Assembly (NCBI RefSeq): GCF_019008365.1
Contig: NZ_JAHHUL010000016.1
Location: 1-64,000, forward strand
Source of the DNA: Phosphitispora fastidiosa
Lineage (GTDB): Bacteria; Bacillota; Thermincolia; Thermincolales; UBA2595
Direction of reading: 5' to 3'
Length of the DNA: 64,000 nt
Below are positions 1 to 8,567 of the stretch, piece after piece (positions within the stretch are counted from its first letter, which is position 1; the number at the start of each line of letters is the position of its first letter). The notes below the pieces were generated by a model. The model was not told the origin of the DNA. It worked only from the letters and a program-made list of their open reading frames with translations, and made no database searches. Position numbers and translations under genes: made by a program.

Positions 1-96
1 TTCCGGAAGGATGAGTCTGACGTCAGCCGGCCCACGAGCTGAGCGAGTGGCAAGCCGGCTGAGTTGTAGCCATCCTGAAGGAATTTATCTGCTACC
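1..96 (+). repeat. Structured hairpin repeat, copy 1 (cut by window start)
   Basis: A hairpin-forming element whose second copy lies inverted at 22786-22908. Positions 1-27 match the second copy with one difference, and 58-77 (GCTGAGTTGTAGCCATCCTG) are identical. The middle differs, but the stem next to TCAGC is kept by compensating changes: CGGC/GCCG here, TTGT/ACAA in the other copy. Outer stems pair AGGATG with CATCCT and TTCC with GGAA. Homology ends near position 96, where the tnpB remnant begins. The pattern suggests selection on a DNA or RNA fold. Whether it is a miniature element, a REP-like target or an RNA cannot be told from the sequence. Confidence 0.6.
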
Positions 97-660
97 ACCC
101 ATCAGCGCGACCCGGGCTTCAGACTTGCGACGGCGCCTCACCTGACAGGTGTGAGTACATCATTCCGGTAGAGCCGGCAACTATATGCCAATTAGCATAC
201 GGGCCAGGTTCATGGCATCTACTACTTTTCGCTTATGCAATCCGTAGATACTTATGTTCCGTCAGAGATAATTTCCGAAATCCTGATATCCGCACAGACA
301 GCTGTAATTTCTGGAGGAGGTTCTTTTCCTCCTTCCACAAACGGGACACGTTTGTGTTGTATAGGCTTCATCTACTTTTTGCAGGCTTATCCCTTCGGCT
401 GCCAGTACTCCTGCTACGTCTCCCACCACGACTTCCCTGACTTGATTCTCCAAGCACCAGTTGACAAATTCGCGGGTAGTTTTATGGAGGATATCAGTCA
501 ACTGGGCATTACTCTTTCCTAAGATGTAGTTAAAAGCCCGGCGATATTTTTCCCACTGACGGGAGCCCTTTTCGCATTTAGCCAGCTTCTTAATCCGCAC
601 CATGATTGGCTTTTGGCGTTTTCCGCCAAAAAGACCAAGGCTTAAAGAGGTGGGAGCCTT
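97..660 (-). mobile_element. Decayed IS200/IS605-type element (tnpB only)
   Basis: This stretch holds a broken TnpB reading frame on the minus strand, followed downstream (180 to 97) by GC-rich sequence of the kind found at the right end of IS605-type elements. That end contains a short run resembling IS605 3' ends (complement of 125-145, reading CAAGTCTGAAGCCCGGG). No TnpA transposase is present, and the element abuts the hairpin repeat at 1-96. The exact ends are inferred. Confidence 0.55.
181..603 (-). pseudogene. tnpB: TnpB (OrfB) remnant, internally deleted and frameshifted
   Basis: TnpB proteins are RNA-guided nucleases of IS200/IS605 elements. Here the open part (603-262) runs from a conserved lysine/arginine-rich region through VVVGDVAG and then jumps directly to EGISLQKVDEAYTTQTCPVC. 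Roughly 35 residues usually present between these motifs are missing. The zinc ribbon (CPVC...CLCG) is recognisable. After it the frame stops at 262, but the usual ending (VVDAMNLARML) is readable in another frame down to a stop at 181-183. Upstream of 603 the same frame stays open with LFGGKRQKPI, which is TnpB-like, so the N-terminal half has been lost. RuvC catalytic parts are missing, so it is not functional. Confidence 0.8.
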
Positions 661-730
661 CTCGCCGCACAGGATAAAAAGCCTTTGTTAAATACAGAAT
701 ATTAGTAAAGCTGATTTTTCCCGGAGGGAT

Positions 731-1216
731 GTGACTATATTGCCTGTGGCCAATAAAATTGACCTGATAGTAAAGGTGGTGGACGATCTAACCGGTGATA
801 TTGCCAGGCGGCTTGTTGAAATAGAAGATAAGGCTTTCGGAGAAGGCGGGCTCCATAATGAGTGGCTGATGGTCCCCATGATTAGGTATGGCAGGGTTTT
901 CACAGCTGAATTGGAGGGACAGCTGGTAGGCAGCGCACAATTTATGAGAGCCTGGATAGGGCACGACACTGTATATTTTTATGGGGTTTCTATGCTACCC
1001 CAATACAGGGGACAGGGATTGGGAACAGCATTTCTCAAGGATATTCTAAGCTATCTTAAAAAAGATGGGGTCAGAAAAGTCATTTTAAGTGTCAGCCCAC
1101 AAAACAAAAGGGCGGTTCACCTTTACCGGGAACGATTCGGGTTTAGGACGGTAAACTCTATTGCCGGGGAATACGGCCCCGGCGAGGACCGGCTGATTAT
1201 GGAGTGTATTTTATGA
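731..1216 (+). CDS. GNAT family N-acetyltransferase
   Basis: A 161-residue cytoplasmic acetyltransferase of the GNAT fold. The acetyl-CoA binding motif is visible as SMLPQYRGQGLGTAFL (around residues 93-108, R/Q-x-x-G-x-G/A type), followed by the usual late helix NKRAVHLYRERFGFR. The GTG start at 731 lies just after GGAGGG, a tight spacing, so the in-frame TTG at 740 is a possible alternative. The stop overlaps the next gene (ATGA, 1213-1216), so translation is probably coupled to the racemase-family gene. The substrate cannot be read from the sequence; the neighbours hint at an amino acid or amine from the arginine/ornithine pathway. This link is inference. Confidence 0.8.
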   Translation: MTILPVANKIDLIVKVVDDLTGDIARRLVEIEDKAFGEGGLHNEWLMVPMIRYGRVFTAELEGQLVGSAQFMRAWIGHDTVYFYGVSMLPQYRGQGLGTAFLKDILSYLKKDGVRKVILSVSPQNKRAVHLYRERFGFRTVNSIAGEYGPGEDRLIMECIL

Positions 1217-2298
1217 CGGAAAACCCCGGACTGTTGATTGATTTACAAAAAATCAAGGAAAATACCAGGGTAATTGTCGAAAAGTGCGCCTCTTACAATA
1301 TTAACGTAGTCGCAGTTACCAAAGCAGTATGTGGTGACCCGAGGGTGGGCAGGGCAATGCTTGAAGGCGGCGCCGCTGCTTTGGCCGATGCCAGAATTAA
1401 AAATATTAAACGGCTGCGTCAGGCAGGGGTCACAGAACCCGTGATGCTGCTCAGAAGTCCGATGATGTCGGAAATAAAAGATGTTGTCAAATACAGCAGC
1501 ATGAGTTTGAATTCCGAGCCCGACGTTCTTGCCAGACTGTCTGAATGTGCTTTAGACTACGGAACCCGGCATGATGTAATTATCATGATTGATGTGGGAG
1601 AAATACGCGAAGGGATTCTCCCGGCAGATATATTTCAGGCTGCGGAAGAGATAAAGACTTTGAAAGGAATCAGGGTTATCGGGGCAGGGACTAATCTGGC
1701 CTGTTACAGCGGAGTAAGGCCGACCACGAAAAATATGAACCTGCTATTGGAGACCGGGCGTGAGCTGGAGAGCATTCTGGGCTATAAGCTGAAGATTATT
1801 TCCGGAGGCAACAGCAGTGGGCTGGAGATGGTAGATAGTGGTTCAGTGCCTCGGGGAATAAACCAGTTTCGCATCGGTGAGAGTATTCTGCTGGGCAGAT
1901 ATTTATCAAATGGTGAACCCATCGGGGGAACCAACCGGGATGCCTTTACCCTGAAGGCTGAACTGATAGAAATGAAGGAAAAGCCATCTCTTCCAATGGG
2001 TGAAGTCGGGAAAAATGTTTTTGGCGATTATGCCGAAGAAAATGAACTTCAGATGCACTATCGGGGCATAGCTGCCCTGGGGAGGCAGGATGTGCCGCCA
2101 GATTCGATTTTGCCTCTGTGTCCGCAGAAAAAAATCCATATAGATGTAATTGGAGCAACCAGTGACCATACTGTTCTGGATTTCGGCGAGGATACCAGGA
2201 CTTTTGCTGTTGGCAGCGAGGTCAGGTTTAACCTGGATTATCCTGGACTGCTTGCAGCTATGACTTCACCGTATATAAACAAAGAATATATTGAATGA
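1213..2298 (+). CDS. orr: Alanine racemase N-domain protein, ornithine racemase type
   Basis: A PLP-dependent fold-III enzyme, 361 residues, lacking the separate C-terminal domain of classical Alr. The N-terminal block VVAVTKAVCGD contains the expected PLP lysine. Further blocks GAGTNLACYSG, SGGNSSGLEMV and INQFRIGESILLG match the ornithine/amino-acid racemase subfamily (Orr) of clostridia, which makes D-ornithine for ornithine fermentation. The start is chosen at ATG 1213, which has GGAG 12 nt upstream and forms an ATGA overlap with the GNAT gene; an upstream GTG at 1204 is less likely. The arginase next door would produce L-ornithine, supporting the substrate assignment. Other amino-acid racemase activities are possible. 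Confidence 0.72.
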   Translation: MTENPGLLIDLQKIKENTRVIVEKCASYNINVVAVTKAVCGDPRVGRAMLEGGAAALADARIKNIKRLRQAGVTEPVMLLRSPMMSEIKDVVKYSSMSLNSEPDVLARLSECALDYGTRHDVIIMIDVGEIREGILPADIFQAAEEIKTLKGIRVIGAGTNLACYSGVRPTTKNMNLLLETGRELESILGYKLKIISGGNSSGLEMVDSGSVPRGINQFRIGESILLGRYLSNGEPIGGTNRDAFTLKAELIEMKEKPSLPMGEVGKNVFGDYAEENELQMHYRGIAALGRQDVPPDSILPLCPQKKIHIDVIGATSDHTVLDFGEDTRTFAVGSEVRFNLDYPGLLAAMTSPYINKEYIE

Positions 2299-2346
2299 GA
2301 TTTTGAGAATCAAGTGAAAAAATTAATTAAAGGGGAAGAAAAAGTC

Positions 2347-3246
2347 ATGACTGTTGAAATTATCGGGGCACCTGTGGACCTGGGAGCCAACAGGAGAGGA
2401 ACGGATATGGGGCCCAGCGCTGTCCGGTATGCGGGACTCAGCAGGGCGCTGCAGGAAATGGGTCTTGAGGTTATTGATAAAGGCAACATTGATGTTCCTG
2501 TACCTGAAAGTATTAAGATTGCTAACCCGGAACTTATGTTTATTGATGAAATAGCGAAGGTTTGTGAAAAATTGGCTGAAGCGGTAGGGAGAGTGATCGG
2601 CAGAGGTAATTTTCCGCTTGTACTGGGAGGAGATCACAGTATTGCTATGGGGACACTTGGAGGGGTCAGCAAAGAGTTAAAGGATCCGGGCTTAATATGG
2701 TTTGATGCCCATGGTGATTTCAATACCCTGTCAACCAGTGAAACCGGCAATATTCACGGGATGTCTCTGGCGGCAGTTACAGGACACGGCAATCCCAAGC
2801 TTGTTAACATCGGCGGTATTTCGCCAAAGATAAGAGAAGAAAAAACAATATTAATTGGAATCAGAGACCTTGATATTGAGGAAAAGCAACAGCTCAGGGA
2901 GTCTAAAATCACGGTTTTCAGCATGAAGAAAGTAGACGAAATGGGAATGGCAGAGGTAGTTAAGGAAGCGCTGCTTATAGCGGGACGCGGCGGTGACGGT
3001 ATTCATGTCAGCTTTGACCTTGATGTGGTGGAACCGGCAGTAGCGTCAGGAGTCGGCACACCGGTTACAGGGGGCCTTAATTACCGGGAGGCACACCTGG
3101 CCCTGGAGCTTATTGCTGAGACCAAAATGCTCCGGTCACTGGAAGTGTGTGAGGTAAATCCCATTATGGACAGTGGAGGGAACAGGACTGCCAGATTGGC
3201 GGTTGAACTGGTGACATCTGCATTGGGTAAGCGGATTTTCTATTGA
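2347..3246 (+). CDS. rocF: Arginase
   Basis: A manganese ureohydrolase of 299 residues, expected to hydrolyse L-arginine to L-ornithine and urea in the cytoplasm. Metal-binding motifs are intact: GGDHS, DAHGDFN, and SFDLDVVEP followed by GVGTPVTGG. NIHGMSLA and the start IGAPVDLGANRRG are typical of arginase rather than agmatinase. The start is placed at ATG 2347, behind AAAGGGGAAG; an upstream GTG at 2314 would add a non-conserved tail. It lies 48 nt after the racemase gene in the same direction, so the two probably form one unit that converts arginine to D-ornithine via L-ornithine. The following 3247-3444 is A-rich and holds no gene. Confidence 0.88.
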   Translation: MTVEIIGAPVDLGANRRGTDMGPSAVRYAGLSRALQEMGLEVIDKGNIDVPVPESIKIANPELMFIDEIAKVCEKLAEAVGRVIGRGNFPLVLGGDHSIAMGTLGGVSKELKDPGLIWFDAHGDFNTLSTSETGNIHGMSLAAVTGHGNPKLVNIGGISPKIREEKTILIGIRDLDIEEKQQLRESKITVFSMKKVDEMGMAEVVKEALLIAGRGGDGIHVSFDLDVVEPAVASGVGTPVTGGLNYREAHLALELIAETKMLRSLEVCEVNPIMDSGGNRTARLAVELVTSALGKRIFY

Positions 3247-3444
3247 AAGGAAAAAATATATGAAAAAAACTTAATAATAAAAAATAAATGGAAAAAATAA
3301 AAGAAAAAAAAGGGAACTAACAAAGAAACGCGAAATATAGAAAACAATGTCGAAAGGAAGGGGGTTTCGGTTATAAAACAATAAATGCTTTTGGTTTAAT
3401 AAATGAATGAGTACCTTCAGAGTACCTATAGGGGGAGTAGGGGA

Positions 3445-5298
3445 ATGAAATTAAAACTAGTACAGAAAATTACCTCGGGATATGTTTTAATTGTTCTTTT
3501 CCTGGCAGTTGTAGGTTTTTTTGGCATCAGAGGCATGAACACTATCGAAGGACAGTACATCGAAGTTGACCGGCACAGGTCACTGGGTACTCATATTTGG
3601 GAGCTGTCTAATAATTATAACGGGCAGTTTGCCCATGCATTCCTGTACCTGGTCAATAAAGAAAAGGCGGCAAAAGATGAGTTTTATGTACTTGAAGAAG
3701 AAATTGAGGAGATTATACAGCTGCTAGACAGTACAGACTTAGATGAAGATGAGAGACAGGTTGTTTCTGAAATAAAGGCGCTTGATGAGGAATTTTGTAG
3801 TACCATTATCGAAGTATTTCAATTGGTTGACAGCGGAAACAATGATGGCGCTTATGCAAATATGAAAAAAGTTGAAAGTGCAATAGAACAGATAGATAAC
3901 AAAATACATGAATGGGACAATATTAACGATCAGGAAGTGGCCGAACATGTGAAGGCGGCTGAAGAGGGCAGCCATTCGGCAATGTTGGTCAATTACATAA
4001 TCATAGCGGCTGCCGCAGTTCTGGGTTTAACAATCGGAATTGTCCTGAGCAGGGGGATTTCCAGACCTGTCGCGGGCCTTACGGCTGCTGCTTCCCAGAT
4101 TGCCGACGGTGATTTGAGTATAGACCTGCCACGTGTTAAGACTGGGGATGAAATTGAAACACTGGCCGGCGCTTTTAAAACAATGGTGGGCAATCTAAGG
4201 GACGTAATATCAAAAACGACCGAGTCCGCTCAAAATGTTGCCGCTACGAGTGAAGAGCTCTCGGTAAATTCCGGTGAGGCTTCAAAAGTGACACAGCAGG
4301 TGGCCGGTGCGATTCAGGAGGTTGCCAGAGGAGCTTCTGAGCAGACAGGCTTTGTGTCTGATTCAATGGGTATAATAAGCCAGGTGAGCCAGGCCATTGA
4401 GCAGATAGCTTCAGGGGCTCAGGACCAGACAAACCACATCACCACAACTGCAGAAATGGTGGCTCAAATGGTCGGGTCCATCCATGAGGTTTCTTCCAGC
4501 GCTCAGAGAGTAACCGAGTCTGCGGCGAAAACGAAACAGGCTGCCGATAAGGGTGAGAATGCTGTAGAATTTACAATTCAGGGCATGGATGGGATTAAGC
4601 ACAAGGTTTTTGACTCTGCCAATAAGATAAAGGAACTGGGGGAACACTCACAGCATATAGGAGAAATAATCCAGGTTATTGATGAAATTGCTGAACAGAC
4701 CAACCTTCTTGCTTTGAATGCGGCTATTGAAGCAGCCCGGGCCGGAGAACACGGCAAGGGGTTTGCGGTGGTGGCAGATGAGGTAAGGAAGCTAGCGGAA
4801 CGGAGTGGTAAGGCGACCAAAGAAATAGCCGAACTTATCACAAATATCCAGCGACTGACAGAAGCTGCAGTGATATCGATGGAAGAGGGTACCGGGGAAG
4901 TTGAAAAAGGAACCGGGCTGGCTCTTGATGCCGGTAATGCCCTCAAAGAGATATTGATAACCGTTGCTGATACCTATACACAGGTGCAAAATATCTCCGC
5001 AGCTGCACAACAGATTTCGGGAAACAGTCAGGAGGTTGTCAGAGCTATAGATAATGTCAGCGCCATTACTGAGGAAAACACTGCTGCCACACAGCAACTG
5101 ACGGCATCCAGTGCAGAGGTTAACAGGTCTATGGCAGGAGTCGCCTCAATTACCGAAGAAACATCGGCTGCAGCTGAAGAGGTTTCCGCTTCCACAGAGC
5201 AGTTGACGGCTTCAATCGAAGAGATTTCAGCAGCGTCAGATAACCTTGCCGGAATGGCTGAGGAACTCCGGGAAGTAGTAGCCAGGTTCAGACTGTAA
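3445..5298 (+). CDS. Methyl-accepting chemotaxis protein
   Basis: A 617-residue transmembrane chemoreceptor. Residues about 8-29 form the first membrane helix, followed by a roughly 150-residue mostly helical extracellular part of four-helix-bundle type. A second membrane helix (about 178-201) leads to a HAMP domain ([20 protein letters not shown]) and a long coiled-coil signalling domain. The conserved hairpin tip [19 protein letters not shown] lies near residues 415-434. The start is ATG 3445, 7 nt after GGGGGAG; an in-frame ATG at 3403 has no good ribosome site. The ligand is unknown. No che genes are nearby, so it is an orphan receptor. The 3' end overlaps the convergent gene by 11 nt. 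Confidence 0.93.
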   Translation: MKLKLVQKITSGYVLIVLFLAVVGFFGIRGMNTIEGQYIEVDRHRSLGTHIWELSNNYNGQFAHAFLYLVNKEKAAKDEFYVLEEEIEEIIQLLDSTDLDEDERQVVSEIKALDEEFCSTIIEVFQLVDSGNNDGAYANMKKVESAIEQIDNKIHEWDNINDQEVAEHVKAAEEGSHSAMLVNYIIIAAAAVLGLTIGIVLSRGISRPVAGLTAAASQIADGDLSIDLPRVKTGDEIETLAGAFKTMVGNLRDVISKTTESAQNVAATSEELSVNSGEASKVTQQVAGAIQEVARGASEQTGFVSDSMGIISQVSQAIEQIASGAQDQTNHITTTAEMVAQMVGSIHEVSSSAQRVTESAAKTKQAADKGENAVEFTIQGMDGIKHKVFDSANKIKELGEHSQHIGEIIQVIDEIAEQTNLLALNAAIEAARAGEHGKGFAVVADEVRKLAERSGKATKEIAELITNIQRLTEAAVISMEEGTGEVEKGTGLALDAGNALKEILITVADTYTQVQNISAAAQQISGNSQEVVRAIDNVSAITEENTAATQQLTASSAEVNRSMAGVASITEETSAAAEEVSASTEQLTASIEEISAASDNLAGMAEELREVVARFRL

Positions 5299-5713
5299 AG
5301 ACCTTGTGACCTGGTTTGGCCCTGCGGAAAATCAAGTGGTTATTTATCGCCTGGTTTACGGCTTCAAGGCTGTCCTTGTACTTCATATATACACTAAAAC
5401 AGCGGTCGACATATTCCTCAAAGGGTTTCAGGGAACTTGCCAGGGCGCAGTAAGTATCCATTCCCCGCTCAGTAAGTTTGAGGGGTTCCTTGGCAAGCAT
5501 TTTCCCTATCAGCAGTTCTTCAATAATTGACTGGAGAGTAGGACTGTAAGCCCCTTTTTTGCCCCGGACAAAGTCATAGAACCCGATATTATGGTGTTCC
5601 AGGGATTCGGCAGAGGCCAGGAAAAGAAAATTATGCAGCACTCTCAGGGAATGTATTTCAAATTGAGTTATCAGGCGCATGGCCAGGATGTGCTGGGCTG
5701 TAAAACTAAACAT
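5288..5713 (-). CDS. Hypothetical protein, possible winged-helix (YwgA-like)
   Basis: A 141-residue soluble protein with a good ribosome site (AAAGGAGA) ahead of ATG 5713. I do not recognise a firm family. The middle part, with [20 protein letters not shown] then LTERGMDTY, has the layout of YwgA-like or other winged-helix proteins (an aromatic stretch, AYSPxL, then an LTxxG turn), so DNA binding is possible but unproven. It converges on the chemoreceptor gene, overlapping it by 11 nt, and is divergent from the S-box operon. Confidence 0.6.
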   Translation of the reverse strand: MFSFTAQHILAMRLITQFEIHSLRVLHNFLFLASAESLEHHNIGFYDFVRGKKGAYSPTLQSIIEELLIGKMLAKEPLKLTERGMDTYCALASSLKPFEEYVDRCFSVYMKYKDSLEAVNQAINNHLIFRRAKPGHKVFTV

Positions 5714-5784
5714 ATTGGTATTCTCCTTTATGCTTTAATTCTATAATAACCGGGCCCATGTTGAAAGTATTAAATAAAAATAGA

Positions 5785-5813
5785 TTGACAATAAGACCAA
5801 AAGTTGTTACGAT
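5785..5813 (+). promoter_or_regulatory. Sigma-A type promoter of the S-box operon
   Basis: TTGACA at 5785-5790 and TACGAT at 5808-5813 are separated by 17 bp, giving a start near 5820, about 30 nt before the riboswitch aptamer. Confidence 0.65.
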
Positions 5814-5850
5814 AGTTTCAGTTATATTATTAACAATTGTATACAAAGTA

Positions 5851-5962
5851 CTCTTATCCAGAGAGGTGGAGGGACTGGCCCAATGAAACCCGGCAACCAT
5901 TTCACATTATTGTGAGAAAGGTGCCAATTCCTGCAGAAGAGTTTTCTTCTGGCAGATAAGAG
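5851..5962 (+). promoter_or_regulatory. SAM-I riboswitch (S-box) aptamer
   Basis: S-box leader RNA that binds S-adenosylmethionine. P1 is CTCTTATC (5851-5858) with GATAAGAG (5955-5962). The core shows the conserved AGAGGTGGAGGGACTGGCCC, ATGAAACCCGGCAACC and AAGGTGCCAATTCC elements in the right order. It sits directly in front of an intrinsic terminator (5985-6017). The 3' P1 strand (AAGAGG, 5959-5964) can instead pair with the 5' arm of that terminator (CCTCT, 5990-5994), so SAM binding should favour termination. Expected to shut off the homocysteine operon when SAM is plentiful. Confidence 0.95.
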
Positions 5963-5984
5963 GGGGATATATGCTTTTTTGTGT

Positions 5985-6017
5985 AAAAACCTCTCCTATG
6001 CCGGAAGAGGTTTTTTT
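5985..6017 (+). terminator. Riboswitch-controlled intrinsic terminator
   Basis: AAAAACCTCT (5985-5994) pairs with AGAGGTTTTT (6006-6015) and ends in a run of seven T. It is the expression platform of the S-box; a longer reading frame starting at 5979 runs through it and is therefore not the real start of the next gene. Confidence 0.88.
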
Positions 6018-6065
6018 ATTTTGCTGCCGGCAGAAATGCCAGGCATAAGTGGGGAGGATGTACAC

Positions 6066-7271
6066 GTGGGTGTGAAGAAAACCTATGCGGAGATTAACGA
6101 AAAAATCAAATCAGGAAAAGTTGTTGTGGTAACGGCAGAGGAAATTATCGGCATGGTTGCCGAAAAAGGGGTGGAAGCCGTTGCCAGGGAAGTTGATGTT
6201 GTGACAACGGGTACTTTTGGACCGATGTGCTCATCAGGAGCGTTTTTTAACTTCGGACACTCCAAACCCAGGATTAAAATGCACCGGGTCTGGATGAACG
6301 GTATTCCGGCTTATACCGGTGTTGCCGCAGTTGATGCCTACCTGGGCGTGAACGAGCTGCCGGACCATGACCCCCTTAATTCGAATCATCCCGGTGATTT
6401 CAGATATGGCGGGGGGCATGTAATTGAAGACCTGCTGGCAGGAAAAGCAATCAAATTTGAAGCAACCGGATATGGTACGGATTGTTATCCGCGCCGCAAG
6501 ATAGAGACATATTTAACACTTGATGATATTAACGAAGCTTTTCTGTTTAACCCGCGCAATGCCTATCAGAATTATAACATTGCTATAAATGTTTCTGAGA
6601 AAACAATTTACACCTATATGGGTACTCTTAAACCACGGATGGGTAATGCCCATTATTGCAGTGCCGGCCAGTTGAGCCCGCTGCTTAATGACCCGTATTA
6701 TAAGACAATTGGTATTGGAACCAGGATATTTCTGGGCGGCGGTATTGGGTATGTGTCCTGGAATGGCACTCAGCACAGCCCGTGTGGAGCCAGGGGTGAA
6801 AACGGGGTTCCCATGGGAGGTTCGGGAACAATGGCTGTTGTGGGTGACCTGAAGCAGATGAAGCCTGAATGGCTGAGAGGCACCAGCTTCAGGGGCTATG
6901 GTTCCACCATGACGGTGGGTATAGGAATCCCGATCCCGATACTTAATGAAGAAATGGTAAGGTATGTTTCTGTTAAAGATGAGGACATATATGCTCCTGT
7001 AGTTGACTATAGTTATGACTATCCCAACTGTACAGGCAAAACCCTGGCTTCTGTATCTTATGCCCAGTTAAAATCAGGAGTTATTGAGGTGAACGGCAAA
7101 GAGGTGACCACAGCCCCTCTGTCAAGTTATGTGAAGGCTAAGGAAATTGCTGAAACATTGAAACAATGGATTGTCAAAGGGGACTTTTTGTTGGGCGAAC
7201 CCGTTCAGACACTGCCTTCAGCAGATTCGGGAATTACGGGTAAAAGCCTTATAGAAAAGTCTGCCCCCTAA
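6066..7271 (+). CDS. Homocysteine biosynthesis protein (HcyBio/DUF39, COG1900)
   Basis: A 401-residue member of the family that, in methanogens (MA1821 type), makes homocysteine from aspartate semialdehyde and sulfide together with a NIL-ferredoxin. Conserved parts include GTFGPMCSSGAFFNFGHS, GTDCYPRR and SPCGARGENGVPMGGSGTM. Cys55 and Cys140 fit the two conserved cysteines of the family. The start is GTG 6066, 8 nt after GGGGAGG; an upstream TTG at 5979 lies inside the terminator and is rejected. It is the first gene of the S-box operon, which agrees with a role in methionine/SAM supply. The function is assigned from family knowledge and context, not shown here. Confidence 0.88.
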   Translation: MGVKKTYAEINEKIKSGKVVVVTAEEIIGMVAEKGVEAVAREVDVVTTGTFGPMCSSGAFFNFGHSKPRIKMHRVWMNGIPAYTGVAAVDAYLGVNELPDHDPLNSNHPGDFRYGGGHVIEDLLAGKAIKFEATGYGTDCYPRRKIETYLTLDDINEAFLFNPRNAYQNYNIAINVSEKTIYTYMGTLKPRMGNAHYCSAGQLSPLLNDPYYKTIGIGTRIFLGGGIGYVSWNGTQHSPCGARGENGVPMGGSGTMAVVGDLKQMKPEWLRGTSFRGYGSTMTVGIGIPIPILNEEMVRYVSVKDEDIYAPVVDYSYDYPNCTGKTLASVSYAQLKSGVIEVNGKEVTTAPLSSYVKAKEIAETLKQWIVKGDFLLGEPVQTLPSADSGITGKSLIEKSAP

Positions 7272-7296
7272 ATTTGAATCTGAAAGGAGTAATAAT

Positions 7297-7725
7297 ATGT
7301 CTCCAAAGAAAATTGTTCTCAAATTTCCTTCAGGAATAGTGGAAAAACCTCTGATATATCACCTGGTCAAGGATTATGACCTGATGGTAAATATTCTTAA
7401 AGCAAACGTAAATCCCAGCAAAGAGGGTTCTATGGTCATGGAACTGAGCGGGGATTCACCCAACTATGACAAGGGGCTGGATTTCCTGCGCCGTCAGGGG
7501 GTTATTGTAGATCACCTCAGTGAGGGTATTGTCAGGAATATCGACAAGTGCACTCACTGCGGGGCCTGTACCAGTATCTGCCCTTCGGGAGCCCTGTATA
7601 TTTCCCGGCCTTCCATGGAAGTAATATTTGATGACGAAAAGTGTGTTATCTGCGGGGTTTGCTTAAAAACCTGCCCGGTTAAAGCCCTGGAGCCAAGTGT
7701 AAATGGCAGTAACGGAAAACAGTAA
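7297..7725 (+). CDS. NIL domain 4Fe-4S ferredoxin (homocysteine synthesis partner)
   Basis: A 142-residue protein with an N-terminal NIL domain (about 1-75, a fold also found in methionine transporter ATPases) and two 4Fe-4S motifs, CTHCGACTSICP and CVICGVCLKTCP, in the C-terminal half. Its methanogen counterpart (MA1822 type) works with the COG1900 protein, probably delivering electrons for sulfur handling. It starts 26 nt after the preceding gene behind AAAGGAG and is followed after 15 nt by the UPF0280 gene, so the three form one S-box-controlled operon. Confidence 0.88.
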   Translation: MSPKKIVLKFPSGIVEKPLIYHLVKDYDLMVNILKANVNPSKEGSMVMELSGDSPNYDKGLDFLRRQGVIVDHLSEGIVRNIDKCTHCGACTSICPSGALYISRPSMEVIFDDEKCVICGVCLKTCPVKALEPSVNGSNGKQ

Positions 7726-7740
7726 ACAGGAGCCAAACAT

Positions 7741-8502
7741 ATGTATGTGAACAGGGACTACAGGAATACTCTGACAAATCAGGATCTGAAAAGCTTCCGG
7801 GTTACGGTAAAGGAGACTGACCTGTATATCAGTGTAGATGAGCCAAGTTATGGTTCCCAATTGGAAAAGAAGACAGAAAACCTGGTTCTGGCATTACGAT
7901 ATGACCTGGAAGAATATATAGCTGCAGACCCGGTGTTTAAAACAACTCTCAGGCCCCATGCGCTTGCGCCGGGGGCCCCTTTGCTTGCCAGGGCCATGGC
8001 GGATGCAGCCCGGGTGGCGGGTGTCGGGCCGATGTCTGCCGTAGCCGGCGCCTTTGCTGAGGCTGTGGGCAGGGAACTGCTCAAAACCTGCAGTGAGGTA
8101 ATCGTGGAAAACGGCGGCGATATTTTCATGGCAGCTGCCCGAAAAAGGCTGGTGGCCGTTTTTGCCGGAAAATCTCCTTTTACCGGTCGTCTTGCCATTG
8201 AAATATCACCTGAGAAGACTCCCTTGGGAATCTGTACTTCATCCGGGACAGTGGGGCCATCTCTAAGCATGGGCGCTGCAGATGCGGTTATTGTTATTTC
8301 AGCATCAGCCCCTCTGGCAGATGCTGCTGCTTCAGCGGCCGGGAATGCAGTCAAAGATAAAAAGGAAGTCAAAAAGGGTGTTGAAGCTGCCCGCAAAATC
8401 CCCGGAGTCCTGGGAGCCGTGGCCATCAAGGATGACAAAATGGCGGCCTGGGGTGATGTTGATATTGTACCTCTCAATTCCCCCGGGCAGAATCCCGGGT
8501 GA
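7741..8502 (+). CDS. UPF0280 / COG2122 (ApbE-like) family protein
   Basis: A 253-residue protein of the UPF0280 family, distantly related to ApbE flavin transferases. Family blocks visible are GVGPMSAVAGAFAEAVG, VVENGGDIF-type (VENGGDIFMA) and GICTSSGTVGPSLSMG. In methanogens the homologue (MA1715 type) is genetically linked to sulfide-dependent homocysteine synthesis, although its reaction is not settled. Position as third gene of the S-box operon supports the same role here. The start at ATG 7741 follows ACAGGAG by 8 nt. No terminator follows; the next gene has its own promoter at 8506-8534. Confidence 0.87.
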   Translation: MYVNRDYRNTLTNQDLKSFRVTVKETDLYISVDEPSYGSQLEKKTENLVLALRYDLEEYIAADPVFKTTLRPHALAPGAPLLARAMADAARVAGVGPMSAVAGAFAEAVGRELLKTCSEVIVENGGDIFMAAARKRLVAVFAGKSPFTGRLAIEISPEKTPLGICTSSGTVGPSLSMGAADAVIVISASAPLADAAASAAGNAVKDKKEVKKGVEAARKIPGVLGAVAIKDDKMAAWGDVDIVPLNSPGQNPG

Positions 8503-8505
8503 TTG

Positions 8506-8534
8506 TTGACACATCTGATTGACGGTGCTAAAAT
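8506..8534 (+). promoter_or_regulatory. Sigma-A type promoter of yebC
   Basis: TTGACA (8506-8511), a 17-bp spacer and TAAAAT (8529-8534), placed 33 bp ahead of the yebC start codon. Confidence 0.7.
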
Positions 8535-8567
8535 TATAACGTTATATTCGAGGGGAGGTATTTGATT

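Noticed and set aside
3247-3444. Riboswitch or sigma-D promoter before the chemoreceptor
   Set aside because: The sequence is only A-rich; no GCCGATAA-type -10 box and no known aptamer pattern could be found.
5979-6065. N-terminal extension of the homocysteine biosynthesis gene starting at TTG 5979
   Set aside because: It runs through the riboswitch terminator hairpin and lacks a ribosome site; GTG 6066 with GGGGAGG fits the family start.
7848-8477. 209-codon open frame on the minus strand across the UPF0280 gene
   Set aside because: It is a shadow of a GC-richer coding stretch; composition is serine/alanine rich, with no ribosome site and no family.
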